Source: DASZTV01 sp035547515
Lineage (GTDB): Bacteria; Actinomycetota; Actinomycetes; JAFAQI01
Length of the DNA stretch: 64,000 nt
NCBI GenBank assembly: GCA_035547515.1
Contig: DASZUS010000079.1
Span: 1-64,000 of the forward strand
Reading direction: 5' to 3'
Shown: positions 48,402-56,403 of the stretch, piece by piece
Layout of the letters: each line of letters opens with the position of its first letter
Numbering within the stretch: the first letter of the stretch is position 1
Notes under the pieces: generated by a model
The model's database searches: none
Told to the model about the DNA's origin: nothing
What the model saw: only the letters and a program-made list of their open reading frames with translations
Made by a program: the position numbers and the translations under genes

Positions 48402-48894
48402 CACATCCGCCACGCCGGTTAATGCGCGGTGGGCCTGGTGGTTCAGCCTGCCCATCGCGCTGCTCGGGCTTGCCGACTCGTCGTACCTGACCTACACCCA
48501 CTTCCATCCCGGTGCGCTCGTCTGCAAGGCAAGCGGCCACATCAACTGTGCGAAGGTCACGACCAGTAGCGAGTCAGAGATCTTCGGTCACATTCCGGTG
48601 GCGATTGTCGGGCTCGTCTACTTCTTCGTGATGACGCTGCTGATGACGCCGTGGGCGTGGCAGGTGCGCAACGAGTGGGTGCACCGGTTCCGGCTGGTAG
48701 CGACCGGTGGCGCGATGGGAATGGTGATCTACCTGGTGACGGTGGAGATCCACCTACGAGCGATCTGCGAGTACTGCACCGGGGTGCACATCCTCAACTT
48801 CCTGCTGTTCTTTGTCGTGCTGGCAGCCTTCCTGTACCGGCCCATCCCCGATGCACCAGGGCAAGAGCCGCGTCGTAAGCCAGGTAACCGATAG
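48394..48894 (+). CDS. Vitamin K epoxide reductase (VKOR) family protein
   Basis: This 166-residue, four-to-five-helix protein has the VKOR loop cysteines in VCKASGHINCAKV, the conserved Ser/Thr region SSESEIFG and the active-site CEYC in LRAICEYCTGVH. In actinobacteria VKOR reoxidises extracytoplasmic DsbA-like proteins using menaquinone; the DUF929 protein upstream is the obvious partner. Its last 101 bases overlap the 3' end of the opposite-strand PAP2 gene. Confidence 0.92.
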   Translation: MPDTSATPVNARWAWWFSLPIALLGLADSSYLTYTHFHPGALVCKASGHINCAKVTTSSESEIFGHIPVAIVGLVYFFVMTLLMTPWAWQVRNEWVHRFRLVATGGAMGMVIYLVTVEIHLRAICEYCTGVHILNFLLFFVVLAAFLYRPIPDAPGQEPRRKPGNR

Positions 48895-49540
48895 CCGTCA
48901 GCAGGGCGCCCGCCAGCACGTCGACGGCGTAGTGGTTGCCGGTCGCCAACACGGTGATGGCGGTGATGACCGGGTGGAGTGCTTCGAGGGCGCGTAGCCA
49001 CCAACGGGTGCTGATCGACCACAGCGCTACCGCCGCCCAAAGCGCCCATGCGACGTGCAGCGACGGGAACGCTGCGTAGAGGTTCGCACTCGCCGCCTCC
49101 ACGTGGTAGGCGAACGGCAGGTGCACAGCGACGGTGTCGTGGTAGCCGGTGCCAAGCAGCCGCGGCGGGGCCGCCGGATACAGCCAGTACGCCGCAAAGC
49201 CCACCACGCTCAGGAAGATCAGCACGTTGCGGTGGTAGCGATAGCGCGGCCCGTGGATCCAGAGGATGACCAGCGTGAGGGCAACCATGCCCAGGTGCAT
49301 CACGACGTAGTAGCCGGACAGGACGTCCGCTACGGCGTCGTGGTGGGAGAGCCAGTGGTTCATCGACGCGGACCAGTTCAGGTGCAGGTCGCGGTCGAGC
49401 CGCAGCAGCTGGCGACCGTGACGGACGCCTTCCGCGGCGATGTTGCCGTGCAGCGAGCGGATCTCGTCGTACGCCCAGGCGAAGCCGACGATGAGTACCA
49501 CTTGGACCCACCAGACTGGACGTTCGCGCGTCGGCCGCAC
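48794..49540 (-). CDS. PAP2-family membrane phosphatase/phosphotransferase
   Basis: This 248-residue protein has about six helices and the PAP2 motifs AAFPSLHVAWALW (PSxH) and ATGNHYAVDVLAG (HxxxD), with PAAPPRLLG before them, the pattern of the inositol phosphotransferase-like PAP2 subgroup. The substrate is probably a lipid phosphate. GTG 49540 follows a minus TAACGT by eight bases. It lies 22 bases downstream of the lipase gene, and its 3' end overlaps the VKOR gene. Confidence 0.88.
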   Translation of the reverse strand: MRPTRERPVWWVQVVLIVGFAWAYDEIRSLHGNIAAEGVRHGRQLLRLDRDLHLNWSASMNHWLSHHDAVADVLSGYYVVMHLGMVALTLVILWIHGPRYRYHRNVLIFLSVVGFAAYWLYPAAPPRLLGTGYHDTVAVHLPFAYHVEAASANLYAAFPSLHVAWALWAAVALWSISTRWWLRALEALHPVITAITVLATGNHYAVDVLAGALLTAIGYLAYDAALALVHRGWAGTGRLPARQRTAGS

Positions 49541-49562
49541 GTCGGCCGACGTTAGCCCAGTG

Positions 49563-50474
49563 TTATCCGGCTGTTGCGCTACGCCGCGTCGGACGCAGTC
49601 GTGCCCGCAGGCCGCTGACCGGCGGCGGCGATGCCTCGAGGCGCGTCACGCCCGCGGTGACGGTGGCGCCCCCGGAGTCGAGGTGGGCGAGGGTGCCGAC
49701 GATCTCGTGCACGATCTGGCGGTGGATCGGCAGCGACAGGTGGCCGACGCCACGGACCAGGATGTTGCGAGCGGTGAGGTCGGGGTGGTCGAGGCGCGCC
49801 GACTGCTTGGGCACGATCAGCGCGTCGATGTCGCTCCAGAACGACACGAACCGGGTCTGGCAGTCGGGCGCGGGCTCGTCCAGCTCGGCGAGGACGTCAC
49901 TGCCGGGCACCATCTGCTGGCAGACCCCCGCCGGCACGATCCGCGCGACGTGGGTGCCCCGGTGCGGCGTACCGAGGGTCACGAGCGTGTGCACCTTCGC
50001 GTCGCCGCCGAGTCGCTGGACGTAGTAGCGCGCGACGAGACCGCCGAGCGAGTGCCCGACGATGTGGATGCGCTCATAACCGGTCTGCTCGCAGATGCCC
50101 TCGACGGTCTCGGCGAGCTGCCGAGCCGCGGCGCGGACGTCGGAGGTCCAGATCCGGTAGTTCATCGTCACGACCCGGCCGAACCCGCGGCGGCGCAGGT
50201 TGCGGCGCAGCAGCGCGAAGATCGAGCGGTTGTCGACCATGCCGTGCAGCAGCAGGATCGGGGTGCCGGCGGCCTCGACGTCGCCGATCAGCAGGCCGCG
50301 GTGCACCGGCGACAGTGAGCCGAGGCTGAAGTGGTCGTCGGTGTCGCGGGCCTTCTCCTGCAGCACGCCGAACGGATAACTCGCGACGTGCGCCGCAAGC
50401 CACGCCACCTCAACCGCAGTTCCGGTGACCGTCCCTACGGTCAGCAGGTTGCGCATCGCGCGACTGGTACCCAC
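49563..50474 (-). CDS. Lipase-like alpha/beta hydrolase
   Basis: This 303-residue protein contains the oxyanion region ILLLHGMVDNRSIF, the nucleophile elbow HIVGHSLGGLVARYY and the late His in VRGVGHLSLPIH. HGTPHRGTH-like TLGTPHRGTHVARIVP is typical of triacylglycerol lipase/esterases. A hydrophobic N-terminal helix (residues 8-30) may anchor it. GTG 50474 has an AAGGAA ribosome site. It is upstream of the PAP2 gene on the same strand, suggesting joint lipid turnover. Confidence 0.85.
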   Translation of the reverse strand: MGTSRAMRNLLTVGTVTGTAVEVAWLAAHVASYPFGVLQEKARDTDDHFSLGSLSPVHRGLLIGDVEAAGTPILLLHGMVDNRSIFALLRRNLRRRGFGRVVTMNYRIWTSDVRAAARQLAETVEGICEQTGYERIHIVGHSLGGLVARYYVQRLGGDAKVHTLVTLGTPHRGTHVARIVPAGVCQQMVPGSDVLAELDEPAPDCQTRFVSFWSDIDALIVPKQSARLDHPDLTARNILVRGVGHLSLPIHRQIVHEIVGTLAHLDSGGATVTAGVTRLEASPPPVSGLRARLRPTRRSATAG

Positions 50475-50611
50475 CGGTCTTCCTTAGCTTCTGGGGGAAG
50501 CACTGCGGTTTCCTCGATCATGTTGCGGCGCTGCTGCGTTGCCACGGCCGCGCCGACGTTACCTGTTTCATCGACGCGACAGGAGGGAGGTTGAACGTGT
50601 CGTGGGCTTTT
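50475..50611. other. Intergenic region upstream of the lipase gene
   Basis: This is a 137-bp gap between two minus-strand genes. It contains an AAGGAA ribosome site next to the lipase start and a TAACGT hexamer on the minus strand near 50560. No hairpin terminator or operator was found. Confidence 0.3.
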
Positions 50612-51955
50612 TCACATTTGGTTTGGAAGCGCAGATGACCAGCGTTTGCAACGATTTGTCATGCGTTGCTCCGTAGGGACCGCTCGCACTGCATCGATTG
50701 CAGTAGCGCACCACGCGACCTCGTCGCCGCTGGCGACATAGGAGTCGGCGAAGCCGTCGGCGAGCAGCTCGGCCGGCGCGATCCGCATCACCGCGGCCGC
50801 CTCCTCCGGCGAGGTACGAAGCGCCGCGGCGGCTCCTTCCGGACCGAGCGCGGAGAACGTGCCGAACTCGCCGATGCCGACGATGTCGGTCACAGCTCCG
50901 GCGAGGGCGCCGCCTGATCCGCCTTCGCCGTGGACGAGTGCGACGGTGGGCGCGGGCGTACGAAGCACGTCGAGCAACGCCTGGCCCATCGCGCGGACCA
51001 GCCCGTCGGCCTCGCGATGCGGGTCCGCGCCCGGGGTGTCGACGAGTACGACGAGGGCCAGCCCGTGGGAACCGGCAAGTGCCGCGGCACGGCTGAGCAG
51101 CGCGTAGCCGCCGGGCCCCGGCATCGCGCCTCGCGGCCCGGCAAGCGCGACTGCGACAACGCGCCGGCCGGCAAGCCGGCCGATCGCGGCCCGGGTGCCG
51201 TCGTCGTTGCCGCGAAGCTCGATCCGGTCGGCGAGGAGCAGATCGATGAGCTCGTCGCCGCTGCGCCGGTCGACCTCGCGTGAAGCTTTGAGCTGAGCGG
51301 CCGCGGTCCGCCGCGGCGGCGTGCCCGCCTGGGGTGCGTCGACCGGCTGAGGATGGTCGGCGGCGAGCACGTCGAGCGCTCGGCGCAGGAGAGCGCCGAT
51401 CTCGTCGTGACTCCCAACCGCGTCCACGAGCCCGGCGGCGAACGCCGACTCCGCGGTGTTGCCGCCGGCCGGCAACGGGCGGCCCGTCATCGCAGTGACG
51501 ACACGAGGCCCGGAGAAGCCGAGCACGGCGCGTGCGACCGCCAACCGCAGGTCGGCCCCGGCGCCGATCGCGACCCAGACGCCACCGGTCGTCGGGTTGT
51601 CGGCGATGCAGATGTGCGGCACGCCGGCAGCGCGCAACCCGTCGAGCGCCAGAGCCGCTCGAGGGATCCCGACGAGCGCGCGCATGCCCTCGGGAAGCCG
51701 CGTGCCGCCGGTGCGGGTGACGGTGACCAGCGGCAGCTGCCGCTCACGCGCGATCGTTACCGCCGCGACGAACGCGTCGGCTTCCGCGACGCCGAAGGTG
51801 CCGCCCTTGCGGCCGAAGTCCCAGCGCACCAGCACGCAGCGACGACCCTCGACAGAGGCGATCGAGCAGTGCAGGACCTCCGAGCCGGGTAGCTCGTCGA
51901 TGACTGTCGCGAGCGCCTCGCTCCAGCCGGGCAGGCGTGCGTCGTCGGCGCTCAT
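50612..51955 (-). CDS. Acyl-CoA carboxylase carboxyltransferase-like protein (AccD3-like)
   Basis: This 447-residue protein fuses two crotonase-fold carboxyltransferase halves: LPLVTVTRTGGTRLPEGMRA and the GGVWVAIGAGADLRLA oxyanion region in the first, and GLALVVLVDTPGADPHREAD and VHGEGGSGGALAGAVTDIVG in the second. It resembles the AccD-plus-AccA arrangement of AccD3 in mycobacteria. No biotin or Zn-finger domain is visible. It is divergent by 20 bp from a B12-binding protein, close to sucCD. Confidence 0.8.
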   Translation of the reverse strand: MSADDARLPGWSEALATVIDELPGSEVLHCSIASVEGRRCVLVRWDFGRKGGTFGVAEADAFVAAVTIARERQLPLVTVTRTGGTRLPEGMRALVGIPRAALALDGLRAAGVPHICIADNPTTGGVWVAIGAGADLRLAVARAVLGFSGPRVVTAMTGRPLPAGGNTAESAFAAGLVDAVGSHDEIGALLRRALDVLAADHPQPVDAPQAGTPPRRTAAAQLKASREVDRRSGDELIDLLLADRIELRGNDDGTRAAIGRLAGRRVVAVALAGPRGAMPGPGGYALLSRAAALAGSHGLALVVLVDTPGADPHREADGLVRAMGQALLDVLRTPAPTVALVHGEGGSGGALAGAVTDIVGIGEFGTFSALGPEGAAAALRTSPEEAAAVMRIAPAELLADGFADSYVASGDEVAWCATAIDAVRAVPTEQRMTNRCKRWSSALPNQM

Positions 51956-51963
51956 CGGATCAC

Positions 51964-51969
51964 TAGTCT
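51964..51969 (+). promoter_or_regulatory. -10 element of the leaderless B12-binding protein gene
   Basis: TAGTCT ends six bases before GTG 51976. On minus a poorer TAGTGA (51965-51960) shares its TA and faces the carboxyltransferase ATG, only four bases away. Confidence 0.45.
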
Positions 51970-51975
51970 GTCACC

Positions 51976-52377
51976 GTGCCGCTGCGCGTCGTCATCGCCA
52001 AGCCCGGCCTCGACGGACACGACCGGGGCGCCAAGGTGGTCGCGCGCGCCTTGCGCGATGCGGGCATGGAGGTCATCTACACCGGGCTGCACCAGACCCC
52101 CGAGCAGATCGTCGCGACTGCCGTCCAGGAGGACGCGCAGGCGGTCGGTCTGTCGGTCCTCTCGGGGGCTCACATGACGCTGTTCAAGAAGGTGCTCGAG
52201 CTGCTCGCCGAGGCCGACGCGAGCGACATCATCGTCTTCGGTGGCGGCATCGTCCCCGACGCCGACATCGAGCCCTTGAAGGAGCTCGGCGTCGCCGAGA
52301 TCTTCACCCCGGGCACTCCCACCAGCACCATCGTCGACTGGGTCCGCGAGCACGTGCCCGCGACCGCCGGCGCCTAG
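51976..52377 (+). CDS. Stand-alone cobalamin-binding domain protein (mutase small subunit type)
   Basis: This 133-residue protein is a complete B12-binding domain. The DxHxxG motif is in KPGLDGHDRGAKVVARAL, with the lower-ligand His in DGHDRG; SVLSGAHM and VFGGGIVPDAD follow. It matches the C-terminal domain of methylmalonyl-CoA or isobutyryl-CoA mutases encoded as a separate subunit. No large mutase subunit lies in the window. The sucCD genes downstream would use succinyl-CoA. Confidence 0.9.
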   Translation: MPLRVVIAKPGLDGHDRGAKVVARALRDAGMEVIYTGLHQTPEQIVATAVQEDAQAVGLSVLSGAHMTLFKKVLELLAEADASDIIVFGGGIVPDADIEPLKELGVAEIFTPGTPTSTIVDWVREHVPATAGA

Positions 52378-52384
52378 CTGCGCG

Positions 52385-54184
52385 CTAGTTCGCTACGACC
52401 GGGAGCCGCAGCGTCACCGGCGCCGGCTTGCTCCACGACACCAGTGCCGGCTGGACCAGATCGGCGTTGCGATAGGCGGTGTCGGTCGCCGCGACCACGA
52501 GCTCGATCCGGTCGCCCTTGGCGAAGCGGTGCACGATGCCGGGCAGCAGCACGTGGACCGGAGCGTCGTCGTCGGCTACCCGGACCGGTGCGACGAGGCG
52601 GCGTACCAGGGTGAGGGCTCCGCTCGGCGCGACGTCGTACACCTTCACGAACATCTGCAGCTCGGTCGCTGCCGTCGCGTCGAGCGAGACCGGGGTCTGC
52701 ACGTGGAGGGTGGCGGCCGGGATGCCGGCGACGTCGACGTCATGTGACAGCGGCGCGGTGCTCCAACCCACAAACGTGCCAGGAGTGTCGGAGGGCGGCG
52801 TCGAGGCGTCCGGCAGCGCGGTTCCTTGCAGGCCCGACACCTCGGAGTAGGACAGCGGTGTGGGGCCGGCGAGGTTCGCGTACTCCGCCGAGCCGCCCGT
52901 CACCTTGCTCCGCTTGGTGACCAGCGCGCCGCCTGCGGAGGCATAGAAGGTCTGCATTGTCCCGACCGGGAAGTGCGACGAGGTGGCGTACTGCACGGTG
53001 TCCGGCCCCTTGCCGTGGAACGGGACGTAGTCGCGGTAGTAGGCAAACTGCGGGCCGGTCGAGACGTCCTCGCCCTTGAGGTAGTGCGCGAACCACGCGA
53101 GGACGCGCTGGCCCTCGTAGGTGCCTGCCATGCCCGGACCCTGCGTCCACTCGCCCGGCTGCGGCGTCGCAACGCTGTGCCCCCAGGACTGCCAGATCAT
53201 CTTCACCGGCGTGCCTTGCGCCTTGAGCTCGCGGTACGTCGTCGCTGCCTCCCGGAGGTTGAACAGCGAGTCCGCCTCGCCCTGCATCAGCAGTGTCGGG
53301 ATCCGGATGTGGTTGACGAAGGTCCCCACCGACGCGTGGCCGAGGAAGCGCAGCACGCCGCCGGTGAACACGGCGTTCGCAAGCCCTTCCGCCGCAAAGG
53401 GACAGACGTCGATCAGGTAGTCGACGCAGCCGTCATCGCGGGTGATGTCGGCGCGTACGCCGGTGAGCCCGTCGACCAGCCCATCGGCGAACAGCAGGAG
53501 GTCCCACTCGAGCTTCTGCGCGCCCACCACGTCCGTGTCGCCTGCGACGTCGGACACCTGGCCCGGCTCGGTCAGGTTGTTCGGCATGAGCGAGTAGCGC
53601 AGGTCGTTCCACGTGATGATCGGGATGATCGTGTCCAGCCGCGGGTCGACCTTTGCCACCGCGAACTGGATGCCGCCGCCGTACGAGCCGCCGATCATCC
53701 CCACCCGCGGGTCGTCCGGTCCGTCCTTCTTGATCCAGCCGAGGTTGCCGAGGAAGCTGATCAGCTGGCTGCCGGCCTTGCCGTCGTACGACGGGTCGTC
53801 GAGGGAGATCTTGCAGCCGGAGCCGCCGAAGCCGAGGCCGGAGTAGGACAGGACGCCGTAGCCGCGCTTGGCGAGGACGATCGCGAGGCTGGTCTGGTCG
53901 TTCTTGCTGCCGCCGAACCCGTTGGTCGTGAGCACCGCAGGCACCGGGTGGGCGGGCGAGGCGCTGGCCGGCTTGTAGAGGTCGCCGACGATCAGGCAGG
54001 TCTGCGTGCCGATGCCGTCGGGCGTCTCGTTCGGCACGGTGACGTGGAAGTCGAGCGTCGTCTTCGTGTACGCCGGCGGGCGCGCCGGGTGGCCGGTGTG
54101 GCTGGCACCGGAAGCGGCCGCAGGGGCGACGGCGGCGCTCAGCGCGAGCAGAGCGGACGGGACGACGACGAGCTTTCGGCGCAT
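52385..54184 (-). CDS. Secreted X-Pro dipeptidyl-peptidase-like (S15/CocE) hydrolase
   Basis: This 599-residue exported alpha/beta hydrolase begins RRKLVVVPSALLALSAAV, a Sec signal peptide. The nucleophile Ser is in GMIGGSYGGGIQF, the acid in LLMQGEADSLFNL and the His in QSWGHSVATP. A C-terminal jelly-roll domain (from FVGWSTAPLSHDVDVAG) is typical of S15/CocE proteins. The substrate could be a peptide or an ester. Its reading frame stays open further upstream across sucC on the other strand; ATG 54184 is the first start giving a signal peptide. Confidence 0.87.
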   Translation of the reverse strand: MRRKLVVVPSALLALSAAVAPAAASGASHTGHPARPPAYTKTTLDFHVTVPNETPDGIGTQTCLIVGDLYKPASASPAHPVPAVLTTNGFGGSKNDQTSLAIVLAKRGYGVLSYSGLGFGGSGCKISLDDPSYDGKAGSQLISFLGNLGWIKKDGPDDPRVGMIGGSYGGGIQFAVAKVDPRLDTIIPIITWNDLRYSLMPNNLTEPGQVSDVAGDTDVVGAQKLEWDLLLFADGLVDGLTGVRADITRDDGCVDYLIDVCPFAAEGLANAVFTGGVLRFLGHASVGTFVNHIRIPTLLMQGEADSLFNLREAATTYRELKAQGTPVKMIWQSWGHSVATPQPGEWTQGPGMAGTYEGQRVLAWFAHYLKGEDVSTGPQFAYYRDYVPFHGKGPDTVQYATSSHFPVGTMQTFYASAGGALVTKRSKVTGGSAEYANLAGPTPLSYSEVSGLQGTALPDASTPPSDTPGTFVGWSTAPLSHDVDVAGIPAATLHVQTPVSLDATAATELQMFVKVYDVAPSGALTLVRRLVAPVRVADDDAPVHVLLPGIVHRFAKGDRIELVVAATDTAYRNADLVQPALVSWSKPAPVTLRLPVVAN

Positions 54185-54268
54185 TCCGGTTGGTTCCCCG
54201 CAGGCGGCGGAAGTCCTGCCGGTAACGTTCCACCCCGAGACGTAATCCGCCGCAAAGGAGTGCATGGC

Positions 54269-55453
54269 GTGGACCTGTTCGAGTGGCAGGCGAAGGAGCT
54301 GTTCGCCAAGTACGGCGTACCGACGACCAAGCAGATCGTCGTGTCGACCCCGGAGGCGGCCCGCGCCGCCGCCGAGGAGCTTGGCGGCGGTCCCGTCATG
54401 GTCAAGGCGCAGGTCAAGGCTGGCGGCCGCGGCAAGGCGGGCGGTGTGAAGTTCGCCCCCACCGCCGATGACGCACAGACCCACGCCGCGAACATCCTCG
54501 GCATGGACATCAAGGGCCACACCGTCCACACGGTCCTGATCTCCGAGGCGGCGGACATCGGCACCGAGTACTACTTCTCGTTCCTGCTCGACCGTGCCAA
54601 CCGCCGCTATCTCGCGATGTGCTCTGCCGAGGGCGGCATGGAGATCGAGCAGCTCGCCGTCGAGAAGCCGGATGCGCTGGCACGGGTGGCGGTCGATCCG
54701 GTCGCCGGCGTCGACGCGGCGAAGGCACTCGAGATCGCCACCGCCGGCAACATCCCGGAGGCGGTGCGGCAGAAGGCGGCCGACGTCATCGTCAAGCTGT
54801 GGGAGGTCTTCGTCGGCGAGGAGGCGACGCTCGTCGAGGTCAACCCGCTGGTCCGTACGCCGGACGACCAGGTCCTCGCGCTCGACGGCAAGGTGACCCT
54901 GGACGACAACGCGGACTTCCGTCACTCGGAGGTCCACGACGCCTACCGGGACAACTCCGCGACCGACCCGCTCGAGGTGAAGGCGAAGTCGCTGCACCTC
55001 AACTACGTGAAGCTCGATGGCGAGGTCGGGATCATCGGCAACGGCGCGGGTCTTGTCATGTCGACCCTCGACGTCGTCGCGTACGCGGGTGAGGAGTTCG
55101 GTGGCGTACGGCCCGCGAACTTCCTCGACATCGGTGGCGGCGCATCCGCCGAGGTGATGGCCAACGGCCTCGACGTGATCCTGTCCGACCCGGCAGTCCG
55201 CTCGGTGTTCGTCAACGTGTTCGGCGGCATCACGTCGTGTGACGCGGTTGCCAACGGCATCGTGCAGGCGCTCTCGCTGCTGTCCTCGCGTGGCGAGGAC
55301 GTGACCAAGCCGCTCGTCGTACGCCTCGACGGCAACAACGCCGAGGAGGGCCGGCGGATCCTCACCGAGGCCGCCCACCCGCTGGTCGAGCAGGTGGACA
55401 CGATGGACGGCGCAGCGCGACGAGCCGCCGAGCTCGCGGGGAAGGTGGCCTAG
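54269..55453 (+). CDS. sucC: Succinyl-CoA synthetase beta subunit
   Basis: SucC is the ATP-grasp subunit of succinyl-CoA ligase in the TCA cycle. DLFEWQAKELFAKYGVPTTK is the usual N-terminus, VKAQVKAGGRGKAGGVKFA the nucleotide loop, and NVFGGITSCDAVANGIV the interface with SucD. The GTG at 54269 has AAAGGAG 8 bases upstream and gives 394 residues. It is divergent from the S15 hydrolase. Confidence 0.97.
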   Translation: MDLFEWQAKELFAKYGVPTTKQIVVSTPEAARAAAEELGGGPVMVKAQVKAGGRGKAGGVKFAPTADDAQTHAANILGMDIKGHTVHTVLISEAADIGTEYYFSFLLDRANRRYLAMCSAEGGMEIEQLAVEKPDALARVAVDPVAGVDAAKALEIATAGNIPEAVRQKAADVIVKLWEVFVGEEATLVEVNPLVRTPDDQVLALDGKVTLDDNADFRHSEVHDAYRDNSATDPLEVKAKSLHLNYVKLDGEVGIIGNGAGLVMSTLDVVAYAGEEFGGVRPANFLDIGGGASAEVMANGLDVILSDPAVRSVFVNVFGGITSCDAVANGIVQALSLLSSRGEDVTKPLVVRLDGNNAEEGRRILTEAAHPLVEQVDTMDGAARRAAELAGKVA

Positions 55454-55455
55454 CC

Positions 55456-56322
55456 GTGGCGATCTGGCTGACGAAGGACAGCAAGGTGATCGTCCAGGGC
55501 ATCACCGGCTCGGAGGGCACCAAGCACACCCGCCGGATGGTCGCGTCGGGCACGAACGTCGTCGGCGGCGTCAACGCGCGGAAGGCGGGCACGGACGTCG
55601 ACGGCATCCCGGTCTTCGCCTCGGTGGCTGAGGCGATGGCGGCGACCGGCGCCGATGTGTCGGTCGGCTTCGTGCCGCCCGCGTTCACCCGTGACGCCGC
55701 GATCGAGGCGATCGATGCCGAGATCCCGCTGCTGGTCGTGATCACCGAGGGTGTGCCGGTGCAGGACACGGCGTACTTCCGGGCCTATGCCGAGTCCCGC
55801 GGGAAGACCCGGATCATCGGGCCGAACTGCCCGGGGCTGATCTCGCCCGGACAGGCCAACGCGGGGATCATCCCGGCCGACATCTCCGGGGCGGGGCGGA
55901 TCGGGCTGGTGTCGAAGTCCGGCACGCTGACCTACCAGATGATGTACGAGCTGCGCGACATCGGCTTCACGACGGCGGTGGGAATCGGTGGCGACCCGGT
56001 CATCGGTACGACGCACATCGACTGCCTCGCGGCGTTCCAGGACGACCCGGAGACCGAAGCGATCGTGATGATCGGCGAGATCGGCGGTGACGCCGAGGAG
56101 CGGGCCGCGGACTACATCCGGGCGAACGTGACCAAGCCGGTGGTCGGCTACGTGGCCGGCTTCACGGCGCCCGAGGGCAAGACGATGGGACATGCCGGCG
56201 CGATCGTGTCGGGCTCCTCGGGCACCGCGGCCGCGAAGGCTGAGGCCCTGGAGGCAGCCGGCGTACGGGTCGGCAAGACGCCCAGCGCAACCGCCCAGCT
56301 CATGAAAGACCTCCTCAGCTAG
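55456..56322 (+). CDS. sucD: Succinyl-CoA synthetase alpha subunit
   Basis: SucD binds CoA and carries the phospho-histidine. VIVQGITGSEGTKHTRRMV is the CoA-binding start, IGPNCPGLISPGQ a family motif, and the active His is in TMGHAGAIVSG. The length is 288 residues. The GTG lies two bases after the sucC stop. The last base of its TAG stop is also the first base of the palindromic element that follows. Confidence 0.97.
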   Translation: MAIWLTKDSKVIVQGITGSEGTKHTRRMVASGTNVVGGVNARKAGTDVDGIPVFASVAEAMAATGADVSVGFVPPAFTRDAAIEAIDAEIPLLVVITEGVPVQDTAYFRAYAESRGKTRIIGPNCPGLISPGQANAGIIPADISGAGRIGLVSKSGTLTYQMMYELRDIGFTTAVGIGGDPVIGTTHIDCLAAFQDDPETEAIVMIGEIGGDAEERAADYIRANVTKPVVGYVAGFTAPEGKTMGHAGAIVSGSSGTAAAKAEALEAAGVRVGKTPSATAQLMKDLLS

Positions 56323-56402
56323 AGCGAATGGCACATAGGTATCGCTATAGCTGTGCCTATGTGCCATAGGTATCGCGATAGCTGTACCGATGTGCCATCC
56401 GC
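56322..56402. repeat. Palindromic element L (81 bp) between sucD and the nuclease gene
   Basis: It begins GAGCGAATGGCACATA and ends ATGTGCCATCCGC. It holds a perfect 12-bp inverted repeat (ATGGCACATAGG at 56328-56339, CCTATGTGCCAT at 56356-56367) and two tandem 31-bp units (56335-56365 and 56366-56396) with 28 of 31 bases alike. It fills the space between the two convergent stop codons. The ends match element R. Confidence 0.85.
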
Positions 56403-56403
56403 A

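Noticed and set aside
52385..55378. Very long open minus-strand frame continuing across sucC
   Set aside because: The part upstream of 54184 is antisense to sucC and has composition typical of high-GC shadow frames; the real protein starts with a signal peptide at 54184.
56335..56396. CRISPR-like repeat
   Set aside because: Only two units, directly adjacent with no spacers and no cas genes.
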